Source of the DNA: an uncultured Bacilli bacterium | GTDB lineage: Bacteria; Bacillota_I; Bacilli_A; RF39; UBA660 | Length of the DNA: 52,158 nucleotides | Direction of reading: 5' to 3' | Assembly (NCBI GenBank): GCA_947627995.1 | Contig: CANQYE010000007.1 | Coordinates: 1 to 52,158 of the forward strand | Part shown: piece by piece, positions 1-11,688 of the stretch | Layout: each line of letters starts with the position of its first letter | Numbering within the stretch: position 1 is the stretch's first letter | Translations under genes and position numbers: made by a program | Notes under the pieces: model-generated | The model's database searches: none | Told to the model about the DNA's origin: nothing | Seen by the model: the letters and a program-made list of their open reading frames with translations, nothing else

Positions 1-84
1 GCCTTAGGTAAGGACGTTTGGAAATTTTTAACAAGGTTAATTTCTATATACATTATACTACATATTTACATTTTTTTATTATAA
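1..84 (+). CDS. Possible 3' end of an upstream gene (partial)
   Basis: One frame is open from the first base to a TAA at 82-84; the other two forward frames stop within ten bases. The translated tail has a charged stretch (GKDVWKF) followed by a hydrophobic segment, like the C-terminal membrane segment of the protein at the right edge of the window. This could be chance in AT-rich sequence. No function can be given. Confidence 0.3.
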   Translation, partial: ALGKDVWKFLTRLISIYIILHIYIFLL

Positions 85-160
85 ACTTTTCTTTTTTATA
101 AAAAATCGAATAATTTATCTATAATTTATGGTAAACTTAATGTAGGAGGATATAATACAT

Positions 161-796
161 ATGATAATTGATATAAAACAAAATGATAAAACATTATTTG
201 AAGCTAATTTTGATATAGTATCTAATAAAAATATATTAGGAAACATTAATATTAAAGGAAAATTAGGTTCCATGGAAGGCTATTTAAATGGTGTTTATAA
301 CAATATTCCTTTTTCATTAAAATACAGCGGTAATACGCTAATAAAAAATAAAAATAATAGATTTCGCCCTTATCAAGTGATTGAATCTAACAATGTAGTT
401 GGAGAAATATATCAATCAAATAAAAAAACAGGTATATTTAGTGGGTATGAATATAAAACATTAATTTATAACAATAACATTTATAATCAATTCGGAATTG
501 GTTTAGGTAAAGAAACTAAATGCCCAATTTATTTAAATGATGAGCAAATTGCTGAAATTGAAAAAGAAAATACGGTATATAATGATTTACACAATTTTAA
601 ATTATATATAAAAAATGAAGAATATTCGTTTATATCGATATTATTTGCTTGTTATATGTATATTAATGCTTGTTTTAAACCAGGAACAAAAATTAAAGAA
701 TCAGTTACCAGATATTATAGTAAAACAACAAATAAAGAATTAAATTCAAAATATAATCCAGATTGGATTAAAAGTATTGGAGATGAAAAATTATGA
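161..796 (+). CDS. Uncharacterised small protein, family A copy 1
   Basis: The 211-residue protein has no signal peptide. It is rich in short alternating beta-type stretches, with a hydrophobic helix-like segment near residues 165-180 (ISILFACYMYINACF). Its C-terminus carries NKELNSKYNPDWI, nearly identical to NKELNSKYDPNFI in the next gene, so the two are paralogs. The layout (repeated beta hairpins, then one buried helix) resembles the tubby-C/LURP-one/scramblase fold, but this is inference only. The start is supported by AGGAGG at 144-149. The stop overlaps the next start as ATGA, so the two are co-translated. Confidence 0.75.
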   Translation: MIIDIKQNDKTLFEANFDIVSNKNILGNINIKGKLGSMEGYLNGVYNNIPFSLKYSGNTLIKNKNNRFRPYQVIESNNVVGEIYQSNKKTGIFSGYEYKTLIYNNNIYNQFGIGLGKETKCPIYLNDEQIAEIEKENTVYNDLHNFKLYIKNEEYSFISILFACYMYINACFKPGTKIKESVTRYYSKTTNKELNSKYNPDWIKSIGDEKL

Positions 797-1434
797 TTTT
801 AAAATTCAATCAAACAGGAAGACAACCCAATCCTACTTTTTCACTTACTTTAGCAGGAAAAGAACTAGCAAATGGAATTGGTGCAACTATGTCAAATTCA
901 GCAAATATAACAATAAATGGAAGCACTTATGAAATATCAGATAATATTCATAGAGATAAAGACAAAAATGGTAAAACTATTACTCAAGTTAAAGATATCA
1001 TAAAAGAAGGCGAAATAATTGGGCGTATTTACCCTGATATTGTTCCACAAAAGAAAATACTATTTATATCTGTTGGTTATGATTACTTTGTTATAGATTT
1101 ATATAACAAACAATATTTTGCTTATGAAGTTGGTTTAGGACAAAATCAGCATTATATATGCATTTACGAACAAGACAAAATAATAGCCATTATTCATAAA
1201 GATGATAATGTTGTAAATTTTAAAGATCAATATACTATGTATTTTAAAGATAAAGAATTATTAACAATGTTAAGTATATTTAATTTGTATTTTGATTGTA
1301 TAAATTCTCCAGATCATGGAGAAATATCTGGAGAACATACTGAAACAGGTGGATTTGTAACAATTAATAAAGAACTAAATTCAAAATATGATCCTAATTT
1401 TATAGAAGAAATAAAAAATAATGATTTACAATAG
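793..1434 (+). CDS. Uncharacterised small protein, family A copy 2
   Basis: This 213-residue protein is a paralog of the preceding gene and overlaps it by 4 bases (ATGA); GGAGATG just upstream serves as ribosome binding site. Shared features are a YEVGLGQ / FGIGLGK motif in mid-protein, a following I(Y/C)...IA.I segment, a hydrophobic segment near residues 160-172, and the C-terminal NKELNSKYDPNF signature. No signal peptide or catalytic motif is recognised. A third, diverged copy lies at the right edge (51486-52124). The function is unknown; a tubby-C-like fold is possible but unproven. Confidence 0.75.
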   Translation: MILKFNQTGRQPNPTFSLTLAGKELANGIGATMSNSANITINGSTYEISDNIHRDKDKNGKTITQVKDIIKEGEIIGRIYPDIVPQKKILFISVGYDYFVIDLYNKQYFAYEVGLGQNQHYICIYEQDKIIAIIHKDDNVVNFKDQYTMYFKDKELLTMLSIFNLYFDCINSPDHGEISGEHTETGGFVTINKELNSKYDPNFIEEIKNNDLQ

Positions 1435-1553
1435 AAAATAATAAAAATTTTTTTGAATATTTAACTAGATTATAAAAATATATTTCTATATAGCATTATA
1501 ATTTGTTAACATATATAATATAAGGGTTTCAAAAGGGATTTTTCTTTGCGCAC

Positions 1554-1610
1554 CGTTATTGGCTTTGCCAATAGCGTAGTGTGTTACTAAAATGGAATTT
1601 TAGTTTATTT
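1554..1610 (+). other. oriT: Candidate oriT of MobV type
   Basis: A 9-bp inverted repeat (1554-1562 with 1568-1576, one G-T pair, loop CTTTG) is followed directly by TAGTGTGTTA at 1577-1586. pMV158-like MobV plasmids have the same arrangement: a hairpin, then TAGTGTG/TTA with the nick after the last G, here between 1583 and 1584. A second perfect 7-bp hairpin (1587-1593 with 1597-1603) follows. The partner relaxase gene ends 30 bases further on, on the opposite strand. The nic motif is recalled from the family; cleavage here is inferred. Confidence 0.65.
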
Positions 1611-1612
1611 GG

Positions 1613-1633
1613 CGAGCTATTGCTCGTTTTTTT

Positions 1634-1634
<1 letters not shown>
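1613..1634 (+). terminator. Rho-independent terminator, rightward
   Basis: A CGAGC / GCTCG stem (1613-1617 with 1622-1626, loop TATT) is followed by eight or more T. It would stop transcription coming from the left (family A genes) before it enters the relaxase gene antisense. It lies directly beside the oriT hairpins and may also be part of that region. Confidence 0.65.
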
Positions 1635-4725
<3,091 letters not shown>

Positions 4726-4742
<17 letters not shown>

Positions 4743-4785
4743 TTAAATAAAAACTTATAAATTGCTTTTGTAATGTTCTAATCAT
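4726..4785 (-). CDS. Putative 19-residue leader peptide of the recombinase
   Basis: The small ORF reads MIRTLQKQFISFYLRSQRY and stops with TAG. A ribosome site (AGTAGG) lies about 8 bases upstream. Its last six codons overlap the 5' arm of the terminator hairpin just before the recombinase gene. That geometry is typical of translation-dependent attenuation: a ribosome stalled or finishing at the end of the leader would cover the arm and let transcription continue. There is no run of a single amino acid pointing to a specific signal, though Arg and Gln are frequent. Confidence 0.55.
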
Positions 4786-4869
4786 AGAAGTACCTACTTT
4801 CTAATAAAAGACTAGATACTGCTTGCTTTTATTGATTATTTATTCTATCATTTATTTTTTATTTGTCAA

Positions 4870-5160
4870 TCACTTATTTTTGGTATTAGCTTTATGAGAT
4901 TTAATATAATCTTCTAGTTTATTTAGTGGTATTGCTTTTTCTAAAGTATTAATATAAACATTTTCACATTCATTAAACAATAGATAAGTTATATTATTAA
5001 TTTCTAACTTATGAGGTTCTATATAAGCAAGATTAGTTTTTGGAATATTAATTATATTTCCTCTCTTTATTTTTGATTTGATATTTAGAAACTTTAACAT
5101 ATTTTTAATCTTTTTATTTAAAGATTCTTCAATATCTAGTTTTTCCTTTATTATCTGCAT
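4870..5160 (-). CDS. Small basic protein of unknown function, next to ssrA
   Basis: The 96-residue, Lys-rich, apparently soluble protein has no recognised motif. It begins at 5160 behind AAAGGAG. An N-terminal helical region (about 1-30) is followed by a segment of short beta-type stretches (IINIPKTNLAYIEPHKLEI) and a C-terminal charged helix. It lies between the tmRNA terminator and the recombinase leader, in the same direction as both. It may be an accessory gene of the mobile element or a host gene; the sequence does not decide. Confidence 0.6.
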   Translation of the reverse strand: MQIIKEKLDIEESLNKKIKNMLKFLNIKSKIKRGNIINIPKTNLAYIEPHKLEINNITYLLFNECENVYINTLEKAIPLNKLEDYIKSHKANTKNK

Positions 5161-5190
5161 AACTAATCAACTCCTTTCAAAGCATATAAA

Positions 5191-5214
5191 AAAGGTTAAC
5201 CGAAATTAACCTTT
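5191..5214 (-). terminator. Terminator of tmRNA
   Basis: A 9-bp perfect stem AAAGGTTAA / TTAACCTTT (5206-5214 with 5191-5199) has a six-base loop and runs into T residues on the minus strand. It lies about 40 bases past the mature 3' end of tmRNA. A second short palindrome (AGTCGA...TCGACT, 5224-5240) lies between the two. Confidence 0.75.
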
Positions 5215-5251
5215 CATATATTTAAGTCGATTAGTTCGACTAATTTCCCTA

Positions 5252-5605
5252 TGGTGGAGATGGCGAGAATCGAACTCGCGTCCAAAATATTTCAATATTA
5301 ACATCTACAAGTTTAGTTAGTTTTACATTTCATTAATAAAAACAGATCTAACAACTTATTTATTAACTAGTTTAGGTTTTATTCAATACAACAATCTAAA
5401 CAATTATTGCATTATAGCTCATATATATGAGCCTCTAAAAATATCCTATGAGCAAAAATATTAAAGAGGCATTAGCTGCCAACTATTAGGCGTATGCTAA
5501 TTCAGTATTATAAGATTTGTCAGTTATTTTAACTGTTGCTATTTAAGGCATAGTTACCACTTGCAATTAATATCAAATATATTCTGTCGAAACCATTACA
5601 TCCCC
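5252..5605 (-). ncRNA. ssrA: tmRNA (transfer-messenger RNA)
   Basis: The minus strand starts with GGGGATGTAATGGTTTCGAC, the canonical 5' half of tmRNA, and ends with a T-arm (GTTCGATTC), acceptor strand and encoded CCA at 5252. It rescues stalled ribosomes with SmpB. The tag frame is open only from 5542 to 5486. With GCA at 5537-5539 as resume codon the tag reads ATVKITDKSYNTELAYA, ending in AYA like several Mollicutes tags. It lies directly downstream of smpB and appears to have its own promoter. Confidence 0.95.
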
Positions 5606-5616
5606 AAGTAAAAAAA

Positions 5617-5645
5617 ATTATAACATAAAATAAGGTAAAATTAAA
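5617..5645 (-). promoter_or_regulatory. Probable ssrA promoter
   Basis: On the minus strand a perfect TATAAT (5617-5622) lies 12 bases before the mature tmRNA 5' end. A weak TTTAAT (5640-5645) sits 17 bp further upstream, overlapping the smpB stop codon. A short precursor leader would be processed off. Confidence 0.55.
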
Positions 5646-6066
5646 AATTTTTTTCTCTTTCTAAGTCTCTTTTTTTTATTTGTTCCCTTTTATCATATAA
5701 TTTTTTTCCACGTGCAACTCCAAGTAAAATTTTAGCTTTTCCTTTTTTTAAATATAATTTTAAAGGAATTAATGTCAACCCTTTTTCATTAATTTCACTT
5801 TTTAATTTTAATATTTCTCTTTTATGAAGTAATAATTTTCTGCTCCGACGCTCATCATGATTAAATCTGTTTGCTTCATCATATTTAGCAATATACATAT
5901 TAATTAAAAATACTTCATTTTGTTTAATACGTGCATAAGTATCTTTTAAGTTAGCTGAACCTTTTCGAATAGATTTTATTTCAGAGCCTAATAATGCTAT
6001 GCCACACTCAAGTTCTTTTTCTATATAATAATCAAAATATGCTTTTTTATTTTTTATTTCTATCAT
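5641..6066 (-). CDS. smpB: SsrA-binding protein SmpB
   Basis: This 141-residue OB-fold protein binds the tRNA-like part of tmRNA and brings it to stalled ribosomes. Family motifs are present: [29 protein letters not shown] at the N-terminal part, then [10 protein letters not shown] and the basic C-terminal tail ([15 protein letters not shown]), which enters the mRNA channel. It is slightly shorter than the usual 150-160 residues. The start overlaps the rnr stop by 20 bases, with AAAGGA upstream, and ssrA follows at once. The order rnr-smpB-ssrA is common in Bacillota. Confidence 0.97.
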   Translation of the reverse strand: MIEIKNKKAYFDYYIEKELECGIALLGSEIKSIRKGSANLKDTYARIKQNEVFLINMYIAKYDEANRFNHDERRSRKLLLHKREILKLKSEINEKGLTLIPLKLYLKKGKAKILLGVARGKKLYDKREQIKKRDLEREKNF

Positions 6067-8188
6067 CTTGATTTTCCTTTATTTCTTTTATTCTATCTTC
6101 AATAATCTCAAAATCTATTGTTGCTAATTTTTTGCTAGCCGCTACAACCTTTATATGCACTAAGTCTCCTATCTTATACATTTTTTTACTATTTTTACCA
6201 ATCATAGCAAGTAAATCTTCGTTATAAGAAAAATAATCATTTTTTAATGTATTTACTCTTACTAACCCTTCCACTAAATTATCGAGTTCAATATACATTC
6301 CATAATTAGTTAAAGAAGTTATCATTCCATCATATTCCTCACCAATATGTTTTTCCATATACTCAGCCATTTTCATGTCATCTGTTTCTCTTTCAGCAGT
6401 AACTGCTGCAATTTCCCTTTCGGAAGCTTGTTTAGCAAGTATAGCAACATTTTCTTCATAATAATTGAATTTTTCTTGATAATCATCTTTTGGATTTATG
6501 ACAAAGTTTTCTAACAAGCTATGTACTACTAAATCAGTCAATCGTCTAATTGGTGAAGTAAAATGGGTATAACATCTACTAGCCAATCCAAAATGGCCAA
6601 TATTATATTCACGATAATCGGCTTTTGCCATACTTCTTAAAAGCAATTTTGATAAAACATTGAATTTTGAAGATTTTTTTAATCTTTCAATTAACTTTTG
6701 TAATTCTTTTGGTTTATAACTTGATAGTTTCCCATCTAAATTGATTCCTAACTGTTTTATTAATAATAAAAATTTATCTATTTTTTCTGGATTAGGTTCA
6801 TCATGATTACGATAAATAGCTGGTAGATCCATATTAAATAAGGTAGATGCCACTGTCTCATTTGCAACAATCATAAAATCTTCAATTATAATTTCACCAA
6901 CTTCTCGATTTCTTTTTTGTATATCAACTGCAAATCCGTTTTCATCTTGAATTATTTTTGCCTCAGCAATTTCAAAATCTAGTTCACCTCTATCATGTTT
7001 CATTTTGCGAATTATTTTTGATAATTTTTCCATATTTTTCAAAACATCTACAAAAGGTTTGTAATCTTCATCAACTATATTTCTAACTAAAATATCATTA
7101 ACTTTTTTATAAGTCATTTTTTTAGCACTTTTAATATAACTATTAAATATTTCATAATTTACTACTTTTCCTTTTTCATCTATATCCATTACGCAAGATT
7201 TAGTTAAACGTATTACCCCTTCATTTAAAGAACAAATGCCATTAGATAATTTTCTAGGTAACATAGGAATAACAGTATCAGCTAAATAAGAAGATGTTCC
7301 TCTATTGACAGCCTCCTCATATAAAGAGGTTCCTACTTTAACATAATGTGAAACATCTGCAATATGAACACCAAGTCTATATAAACCATTTGAAGTTATT
7401 TCTAAGCTTATTGCATCATCAATATCCTTAGTATCATCGCCATCAATAGTAAAGATTAATTTATTAGTTAAATCAACACGATTAAGCAATTCTTTTTCAT
7501 TTACTTCCGTTTCAATATTATTGATTTCAGCAATTACCTCTTTTGGAAATTCGTCAAATATTCCATTTTTAGCAGCAATTGTTAATATATCCGCTTGTGG
7601 AGAGGTTCTATGAGCAATAATATTAACCACTTTGCCAATATATTGATTATTTTTTATACATTTATCTAAAATTACGGAGACAATATGTCCTTCAACACAA
7701 TTTTTAGCACTTTCTTTATCTATAATTATTTCTAATTTTATTCGATCATCATCAGGCTTTAAATACATTAAATTATTTTTTATAATAATCGTGCCAACTA
7801 TATTTGTTTTTTCTCTTTTTTTTATTTTAATAACTTTGCCTTCAAGTTTTCCTTCTCTAATAAATTTTTCACATAAAATTGTATCTCCATGAATAGCACC
7901 ATTTAAATTTTTTTGAAAAATGAATAAATCTTCTTTATCTAACAATAAAAAACCATTCCCACTTTTATTAATAGAAATTTTACCTACTATAAGATTTTCA
8001 AAAAAATTAAGCAATTGATATTTATCTTTTTTTGTTTTGAAAATAATGAAATCTTCTTCTAATTTTAATAACAATTTAGATAACTCGTTAACTTCATTTG
8101 CATCCTTTAAATTCATTGCATCTACTAATTCTTCAAATTTTAAAGGTTTTTTATTATTTTTTAATATATTAATAAGTTCTTCTTGCAT
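6047..8188 (-). CDS. rnr: Ribonuclease R (3'-5' exoribonuclease)
   Basis: This 713-residue RNase II/R-family enzyme degrades structured RNA and works with tmRNA on stalled mRNAs. It has an N-terminal winged-helix region, cold-shock-type OB domains, a catalytic RNB domain with the Asp cluster [11 protein letters not shown] near residue 250, and a C-terminal S1 domain (about 620-700, [16 protein letters not shown]). The ATG at 8188 is preferred because GGAGG lies 5 bases upstream of it, while the ATG at 8200 overlaps that site and has none of its own. It is somewhat shorter than the B. subtilis protein. Confidence 0.96.
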   Translation of the reverse strand: MQEELINILKNNKKPLKFEELVDAMNLKDANEVNELSKLLLKLEEDFIIFKTKKDKYQLLNFFENLIVGKISINKSGNGFLLLDKEDLFIFQKNLNGAIHGDTILCEKFIREGKLEGKVIKIKKREKTNIVGTIIIKNNLMYLKPDDDRIKLEIIIDKESAKNCVEGHIVSVILDKCIKNNQYIGKVVNIIAHRTSPQADILTIAAKNGIFDEFPKEVIAEINNIETEVNEKELLNRVDLTNKLIFTIDGDDTKDIDDAISLEITSNGLYRLGVHIADVSHYVKVGTSLYEEAVNRGTSSYLADTVIPMLPRKLSNGICSLNEGVIRLTKSCVMDIDEKGKVVNYEIFNSYIKSAKKMTYKKVNDILVRNIVDEDYKPFVDVLKNMEKLSKIIRKMKHDRGELDFEIAEAKIIQDENGFAVDIQKRNREVGEIIIEDFMIVANETVASTLFNMDLPAIYRNHDEPNPEKIDKFLLLIKQLGINLDGKLSSYKPKELQKLIERLKKSSKFNVLSKLLLRSMAKADYREYNIGHFGLASRCYTHFTSPIRRLTDLVVHSLLENFVINPKDDYQEKFNYYEENVAILAKQASEREIAAVTAERETDDMKMAEYMEKHIGEEYDGMITSLTNYGMYIELDNLVEGLVRVNTLKNDYFSYNEDLLAMIGKNSKKMYKIGDLVHIKVVAASKKLATIDFEIIEDRIKEIKENQDDRNKK

Positions 8189-8223
8189 AATAGCCTCCAT
8201 TATTATTTTACCATTTATTACAT

Positions 8224-8252
8224 TAAAAAACCAACTTTTAATAAAGTTAGTT
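8224..8252 (-). terminator. Terminator after the prepilin gene
   Basis: On the minus strand AACTAACTTT (8243-8252) pairs with AAAGTTGGTT (8229-8238, one G-T pair) followed by T residues. It overlaps the prepilin stop codon and separates that operon from rnr. Confidence 0.65.
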
Positions 8253-8580
8253 ATTCACATTTACACTTTTTTTCGGTAGATAATACACCATTTTTAAAAG
8301 TACATCCTGCCATAGACTCATTATTAACTGGATTATCTAATTTATCATCCGCTAATAGACCATAATCTTTTAATTGTTGAACCGTAATATTGGGATTAAT
8401 ACATTTACTATCAGCCTCACAAGCAAGATAAGCTGCTTCAATTCTTCCAATCATTTTTTCACAATTTTTTTTGTTATTATTTTTTATAACTGATGACATA
8501 CCAACGGCCATCATAGTTCCAAGAAGACCTAAAAGACCAATTGTAACTATCATTTCAATTAAAGTGAACCCTTTTTTCAT
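8251..8580 (-). CDS. Type IV prepilin-like protein (ComGC/pseudopilin type)
   Basis: The 109-residue protein has the class III signal MKKGFTLIE: prepilin peptidase would cut after Gly4 and methylate the Phe. A 20-residue hydrophobic helix follows, and the soluble C-terminal domain has five cysteines (ACEADSKC, GCTF, KCKC), suggesting disulfides outside the cell. I choose the ATG at 8580, which overlaps the upstream stop (ATGA) and has GGGAG ahead of it. The longer TTG start at 8592 would spoil the short leader. No other pilus or competence gene is nearby, so it relies on machinery elsewhere. Confidence 0.85.
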   Translation of the reverse strand: MKKGFTLIEMIVTIGLLGLLGTMMAVGMSSVIKNNNKKNCEKMIGRIEAAYLACEADSKCINPNITVQQLKDYGLLADDKLDNPVNNESMAGCTFKNGVLSTEKKCKCE

Positions 8581-9491
8581 TTTTTCTCCCAAAGATTTGA
8601 TGGATACTTTTTCTCACTTATTAATTTTTTTAAAGTATTTTTAACAAAAGCACTATCTTCTTTATAGGTAACGCCATACCATTTAGCTATTGTTGGTAAT
8701 ATTTTAATACTTGATTTTTTTTGTTTAATTAAAATATCTAATACATCAGGCATTAAATATTCACATTCCTCATAGTTATCTTTATTTTTTTCTAGAAATT
8801 CTATTAAATTATCTTCTAAAAAATTAAAAATCGTTGGCGTAAATGCAAACATATTCACAGAAACTATGCTTTCATCAGTTAAAGAAAATGCCTCTTGCCC
8901 ATTTAAAGGTGTCGCTACAATTTTATTACCTACTTGTTCTACGCTGCTTTCAATAATTGTTTGCAAATAATTATCTTTTATTATTGTAACTCCTCGTTTT
9001 ACGATGCCATTTTCTGTTAATGTATTTTTTGCATTATAAACTACTAAAGCGTAATTAGTAGATTTTTCATCAATATTTCTTAAAAATTCAGCTGCAACTC
9101 TAAAAGCGTCTCTGCCATAAAAATCATCAGAATTTATTACTAAAAAATTACCTTTTACATAATTTTTAGCACATAAAATAGCAAAAGCAGTGCCAAGTGG
9201 CTTATTACGATATTTTATTTTATATTTATCATCGATTACATCATTCTTTTGAAAAACATATTCAATATTAATAAAATCTTTAATTCTACTGCCTATCGTG
9301 GCCTTAAAAATATCAAAATTTTCTTCCTTAATAATAAAAACAACCTTCTTAAATCCTGTTTGTATAGCATCATAAATAGAATAATCAATTAAAAACTCTT
9401 TATTCGGCCCAAAAGGTTCAATTTGTTTAAGTCCACCAAATCTACTTCCCATACCAGCAGCCATAATAACAAGTGTTAAATCTTTATTCAT
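8577..9491 (-). CDS. Sugar-phosphate nucleotidyltransferase family protein
   Basis: The 304-residue protein begins with the nucleotidyltransferase signature VIMAAGMGSRFGGLKQ (residues 8-23), which binds the NTP. The metal-binding Asp region is likely NSDDFYG near residue 120. The family transfers NMP to a sugar phosphate; members this size often act on sugars or phosphocholine-like groups, but the substrate cannot be read here. The gene is co-translated with the prepilin gene (ATGA overlap) and diverges from the glycosyltransferase pair on its right, so a role in glycan precursor supply is plausible. Confidence 0.85.
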   Translation of the reverse strand: MNKDLTLVIMAAGMGSRFGGLKQIEPFGPNKEFLIDYSIYDAIQTGFKKVVFIIKEENFDIFKATIGSRIKDFINIEYVFQKNDVIDDKYKIKYRNKPLGTAFAILCAKNYVKGNFLVINSDDFYGRDAFRVAAEFLRNIDEKSTNYALVVYNAKNTLTENGIVKRGVTIIKDNYLQTIIESSVEQVGNKIVATPLNGQEAFSLTDESIVSVNMFAFTPTIFNFLEDNLIEFLEKNKDNYEECEYLMPDVLDILIKQKKSSIKILPTIAKWYGVTYKEDSAFVKNTLKKLISEKKYPSNLWEKK

Positions 9492-9583
9492 AAAACTCTC
9501 CTTATCTTAAAAATATTATATCAAAATCAGTCTTAATTTTAAAGATTCAAATTAATTTTAATCTATTATTATGATTATTATTT

Positions 9584-9592
9584 TGATACAAT
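9584..9592 (+). promoter_or_regulatory. Extended -10 promoter for the GT2-GT4 pair
   Basis: TGATACAAT (an extended -10 with TGn before TACAAT) lies 22 bases ahead of the chosen start at 9615. No good -35 is seen. The same TGATACAAT element occurs at 44080-44088. Confidence 0.45.
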
Positions 9593-9614
9593 ATTTGTAT
9601 AAGGAATGAGAATA

Positions 9615-10604
9615 ATGAAAAAAATTAGTGTTATAGTACCAGTTTATAATACAGGAAAATACATAGAAAAATGTTTGGATTCTTTAGTTAATCAAACACT
9701 TAAAGATATAGAAATTATTATAGTAAACGATGGATCAACTGATAATTCTGAAAAAATAATTAAAAATTATTTAAAAAATTATCCAGATATGATAATTTAT
9801 TTAAAAAAGAAAAATGGAGGTCAAGGGTCTGCTAGGAACTTAGCTTTTAAATATGTAACGGGCAAATACATTGGTTTTATTGATAGTGATGATTTTATTG
9901 ATAAAAATATGTATGAAAATATGTATAATACAGCTATTAAAACAAATTCTGATATAATCATTTGCGATGGATGTGATTATTATGAAGAAAATAATAGAGA
10001 AAAATATTTTAATTTAAATTTAAATGTGAGTCCAACAATACAAGAAGCTTTTATTAAATCAGTACCATCAGTTGTAAATAAAATATACAAAAAAGAATTA
10101 ATAATAAACAATAATTTAAAATTTGTTGAAAAAATCTGGTATGAAGATTTACCATTTAGTTTATTTTTAATCACAAAAGCAAAAAAAATATCATATATTA
10201 ATCAACCATTTTATTATTATTTTCACCGTAAACGTTCAACAATGCACAATAAAAACATCGAAAAGAACCTAGATATTATAAAAGCTTTTGAAATATTAAA
10301 AAAATATTTAATAAAAGAAAATAAATTTGATAAATTAAAAGAAGAATTTAATTATCTACTATTAACTGAAGTATTTATTGCTACTATTACCCGAATCATT
10401 CGAACAAGAACCCTAAAAAGCGATAAAAAAAATATCATTAACGAACTTAAAACTTATATTAAGAATAATAATATTTTAAACTTTAAAAATAATAAATATT
10501 TTAATAATTTGAGTAGAAATCAAAAAATAATATATAATTTAATAGCTAAAAAACATTATAATTTAATTTATCTTATTTTTAAAATTAAGGAGAAAATGAA
10601 ATAA
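9615..10604 (+). CDS. Glycosyltransferase family 2
   Basis: The 329-residue GT-A enzyme has an N-terminal VIVPVYNTGKYIEKCLDSL, NDGSTDNSE and the DXD-type IDSDDFID near residue 95, so it transfers a sugar from an activated donor. The C-terminal 120 residues are basic and helical. The ATG at 9615 has AAGGA nine bases upstream; the ATG at 9606 is too close to that site. The stop overlaps the next start (TAATG), so it pairs with a GT4 enzyme, probably for a cell-surface glycan. Confidence 0.9.
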   Translation: MKKISVIVPVYNTGKYIEKCLDSLVNQTLKDIEIIIVNDGSTDNSEKIIKNYLKNYPDMIIYLKKKNGGQGSARNLAFKYVTGKYIGFIDSDDFIDKNMYENMYNTAIKTNSDIIICDGCDYYEENNREKYFNLNLNVSPTIQEAFIKSVPSVVNKIYKKELIINNNLKFVEKIWYEDLPFSLFLITKAKKISYINQPFYYYFHRKRSTMHNKNIEKNLDIIKAFEILKKYLIKENKFDKLKEEFNYLLLTEVFIATITRIIRTRTLKSDKKNIINELKTYIKNNNILNFKNNKYFNNLSRNQKIIYNLIAKKHYNLIYLIFKIKEKMK

Positions 10605-11656
10605 TGAAAAAAATTGCAATTTTTCAAAATGATTTAAATGTTGGAGGAATACAAAAATCTTTAATAAATTTACTAAATAATATAAATTTAAATAAATACA
10701 CAATCGATTTGTATCTTTTTAATAAAAACAATTTTTTTAAAAATAGTATTCCAAGTGCGATTAATATTATTTATTTAAATCCAAAACCAAGCTTTACTAA
10801 AATAATATACTTTAATTTAGTAAAGAAAATTTTTAATTATGAAATTAAAAAAGATTATGACATAGCTATTGATTTTAATTCTTATCAACCATCTACAGCA
10901 TTAGCTGCTATTAATACTAAAGCAAAGAAAAAAATAATGTGGATTCATAATGATATTGAAAAAAAGCTTGAAGGCGAGATTAAATATAAAGTTCTTCACC
11001 ACTTTTTTAAAGGAAAATATAAGTATTTTGATACTTTTGTTGGAGTATCAAAAGGAGTAATAATGCCTTTTAAAAAAATTAATAAAATAAGTGGTAAAAA
11101 GTTTGTTGTTATTCCTAATTATATTGATACTAAGGAAATTATTAATAAAAGTAAAGAAAAAACAGATTTAAAGGTTAATGAAAAAAAATACAATTTAGTA
11201 ACACTTGGAAGACTAACTTATCAAAAGGGTTTTGATATTCTAATTAATTATATTAATGAATTAAAGAAAATTAAAAAGAATTTTCATTTATATATTATTG
11301 GAGATGGCGAAGAAAAAGAAAAATTAACTAACATGGTTAAAAATTTTAATTTAACAAATTATATAACTTTTCTTGGCGAAAAAGAAAACCCTTATAAATA
11401 CTTAAAACTAATGGATGGCTTTGTTTTGACATCCCGTTACGAAGGACAAGGAATGGTAATTTTAGAAGCAGCAACATTAGGATTAGAAATATTTATTACT
11501 AAAAATTTAGAAAAATATAATGAAGGAATTACAGGAACTAATAATATTGTTAAAGAAATTAGTTGCGCACGAAAAAAGAAAAAGAAAATTAATGATTTAA
11601 AAGAATACAATGAAAATATCTCTACTAAAATTGAAGAATTATTTGAAACTGAATAA
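10604..11656 (+). CDS. Glycosyltransferase family 4
   Basis: This 350-residue GT-B enzyme opens with IAIFQNDLNVGGIQKSL, a typical GT4 N-terminus with the glycine-rich acceptor loop. The C-terminal domain has LGRLTYQKGFDI, YIIGDGEEKEKL and the EX7E-type motif EGQGMVILEA near residue 285. It is coupled to the preceding GT2 gene by a one-base overlap. The C-terminal half of the fused protein at 35764-38055 starts with a very similar motif (GGIESALVNLL), so the two probably act on related acceptors. Confidence 0.9.
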   Translation: MKKIAIFQNDLNVGGIQKSLINLLNNINLNKYTIDLYLFNKNNFFKNSIPSAINIIYLNPKPSFTKIIYFNLVKKIFNYEIKKDYDIAIDFNSYQPSTALAAINTKAKKKIMWIHNDIEKKLEGEIKYKVLHHFFKGKYKYFDTFVGVSKGVIMPFKKINKISGKKFVVIPNYIDTKEIINKSKEKTDLKVNEKKYNLVTLGRLTYQKGFDILINYINELKKIKKNFHLYIIGDGEEKEKLTNMVKNFNLTNYITFLGEKENPYKYLKLMDGFVLTSRYEGQGMVILEAATLGLEIFITKNLEKYNEGITGTNNIVKEISCARKKKKKINDLKEYNENISTKIEELFETE

Positions 11657-11688
11657 AAAGCTACTTCTTTTAACATTTGTTTAATATT

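Noticed and set aside
5224-5240. AGTCGA...TCGACT palindrome as a recombination core
   Set aside because: It is short and lies between tmRNA and its terminator; a simple 3' trailer hairpin is more likely and no partner copy was seen.
5252-5280. tmRNA 3' end as the attachment site of the element
   Set aside because: The 3' end with CCA is intact, no copy of it was found at the left side, and serine recombinases rarely use such sites.
8037-8365. Two forward ORFs across the rnr start and prepilin gene
   Set aside because: Both are shadows of the minus-strand genes and cross a terminator; no start signals.
11657-11688. Terminator between the convergent GT4 and PssE-like genes
   Set aside because: Only a weak AAAAG/CTTTT-type pairing is visible, too poor to call.
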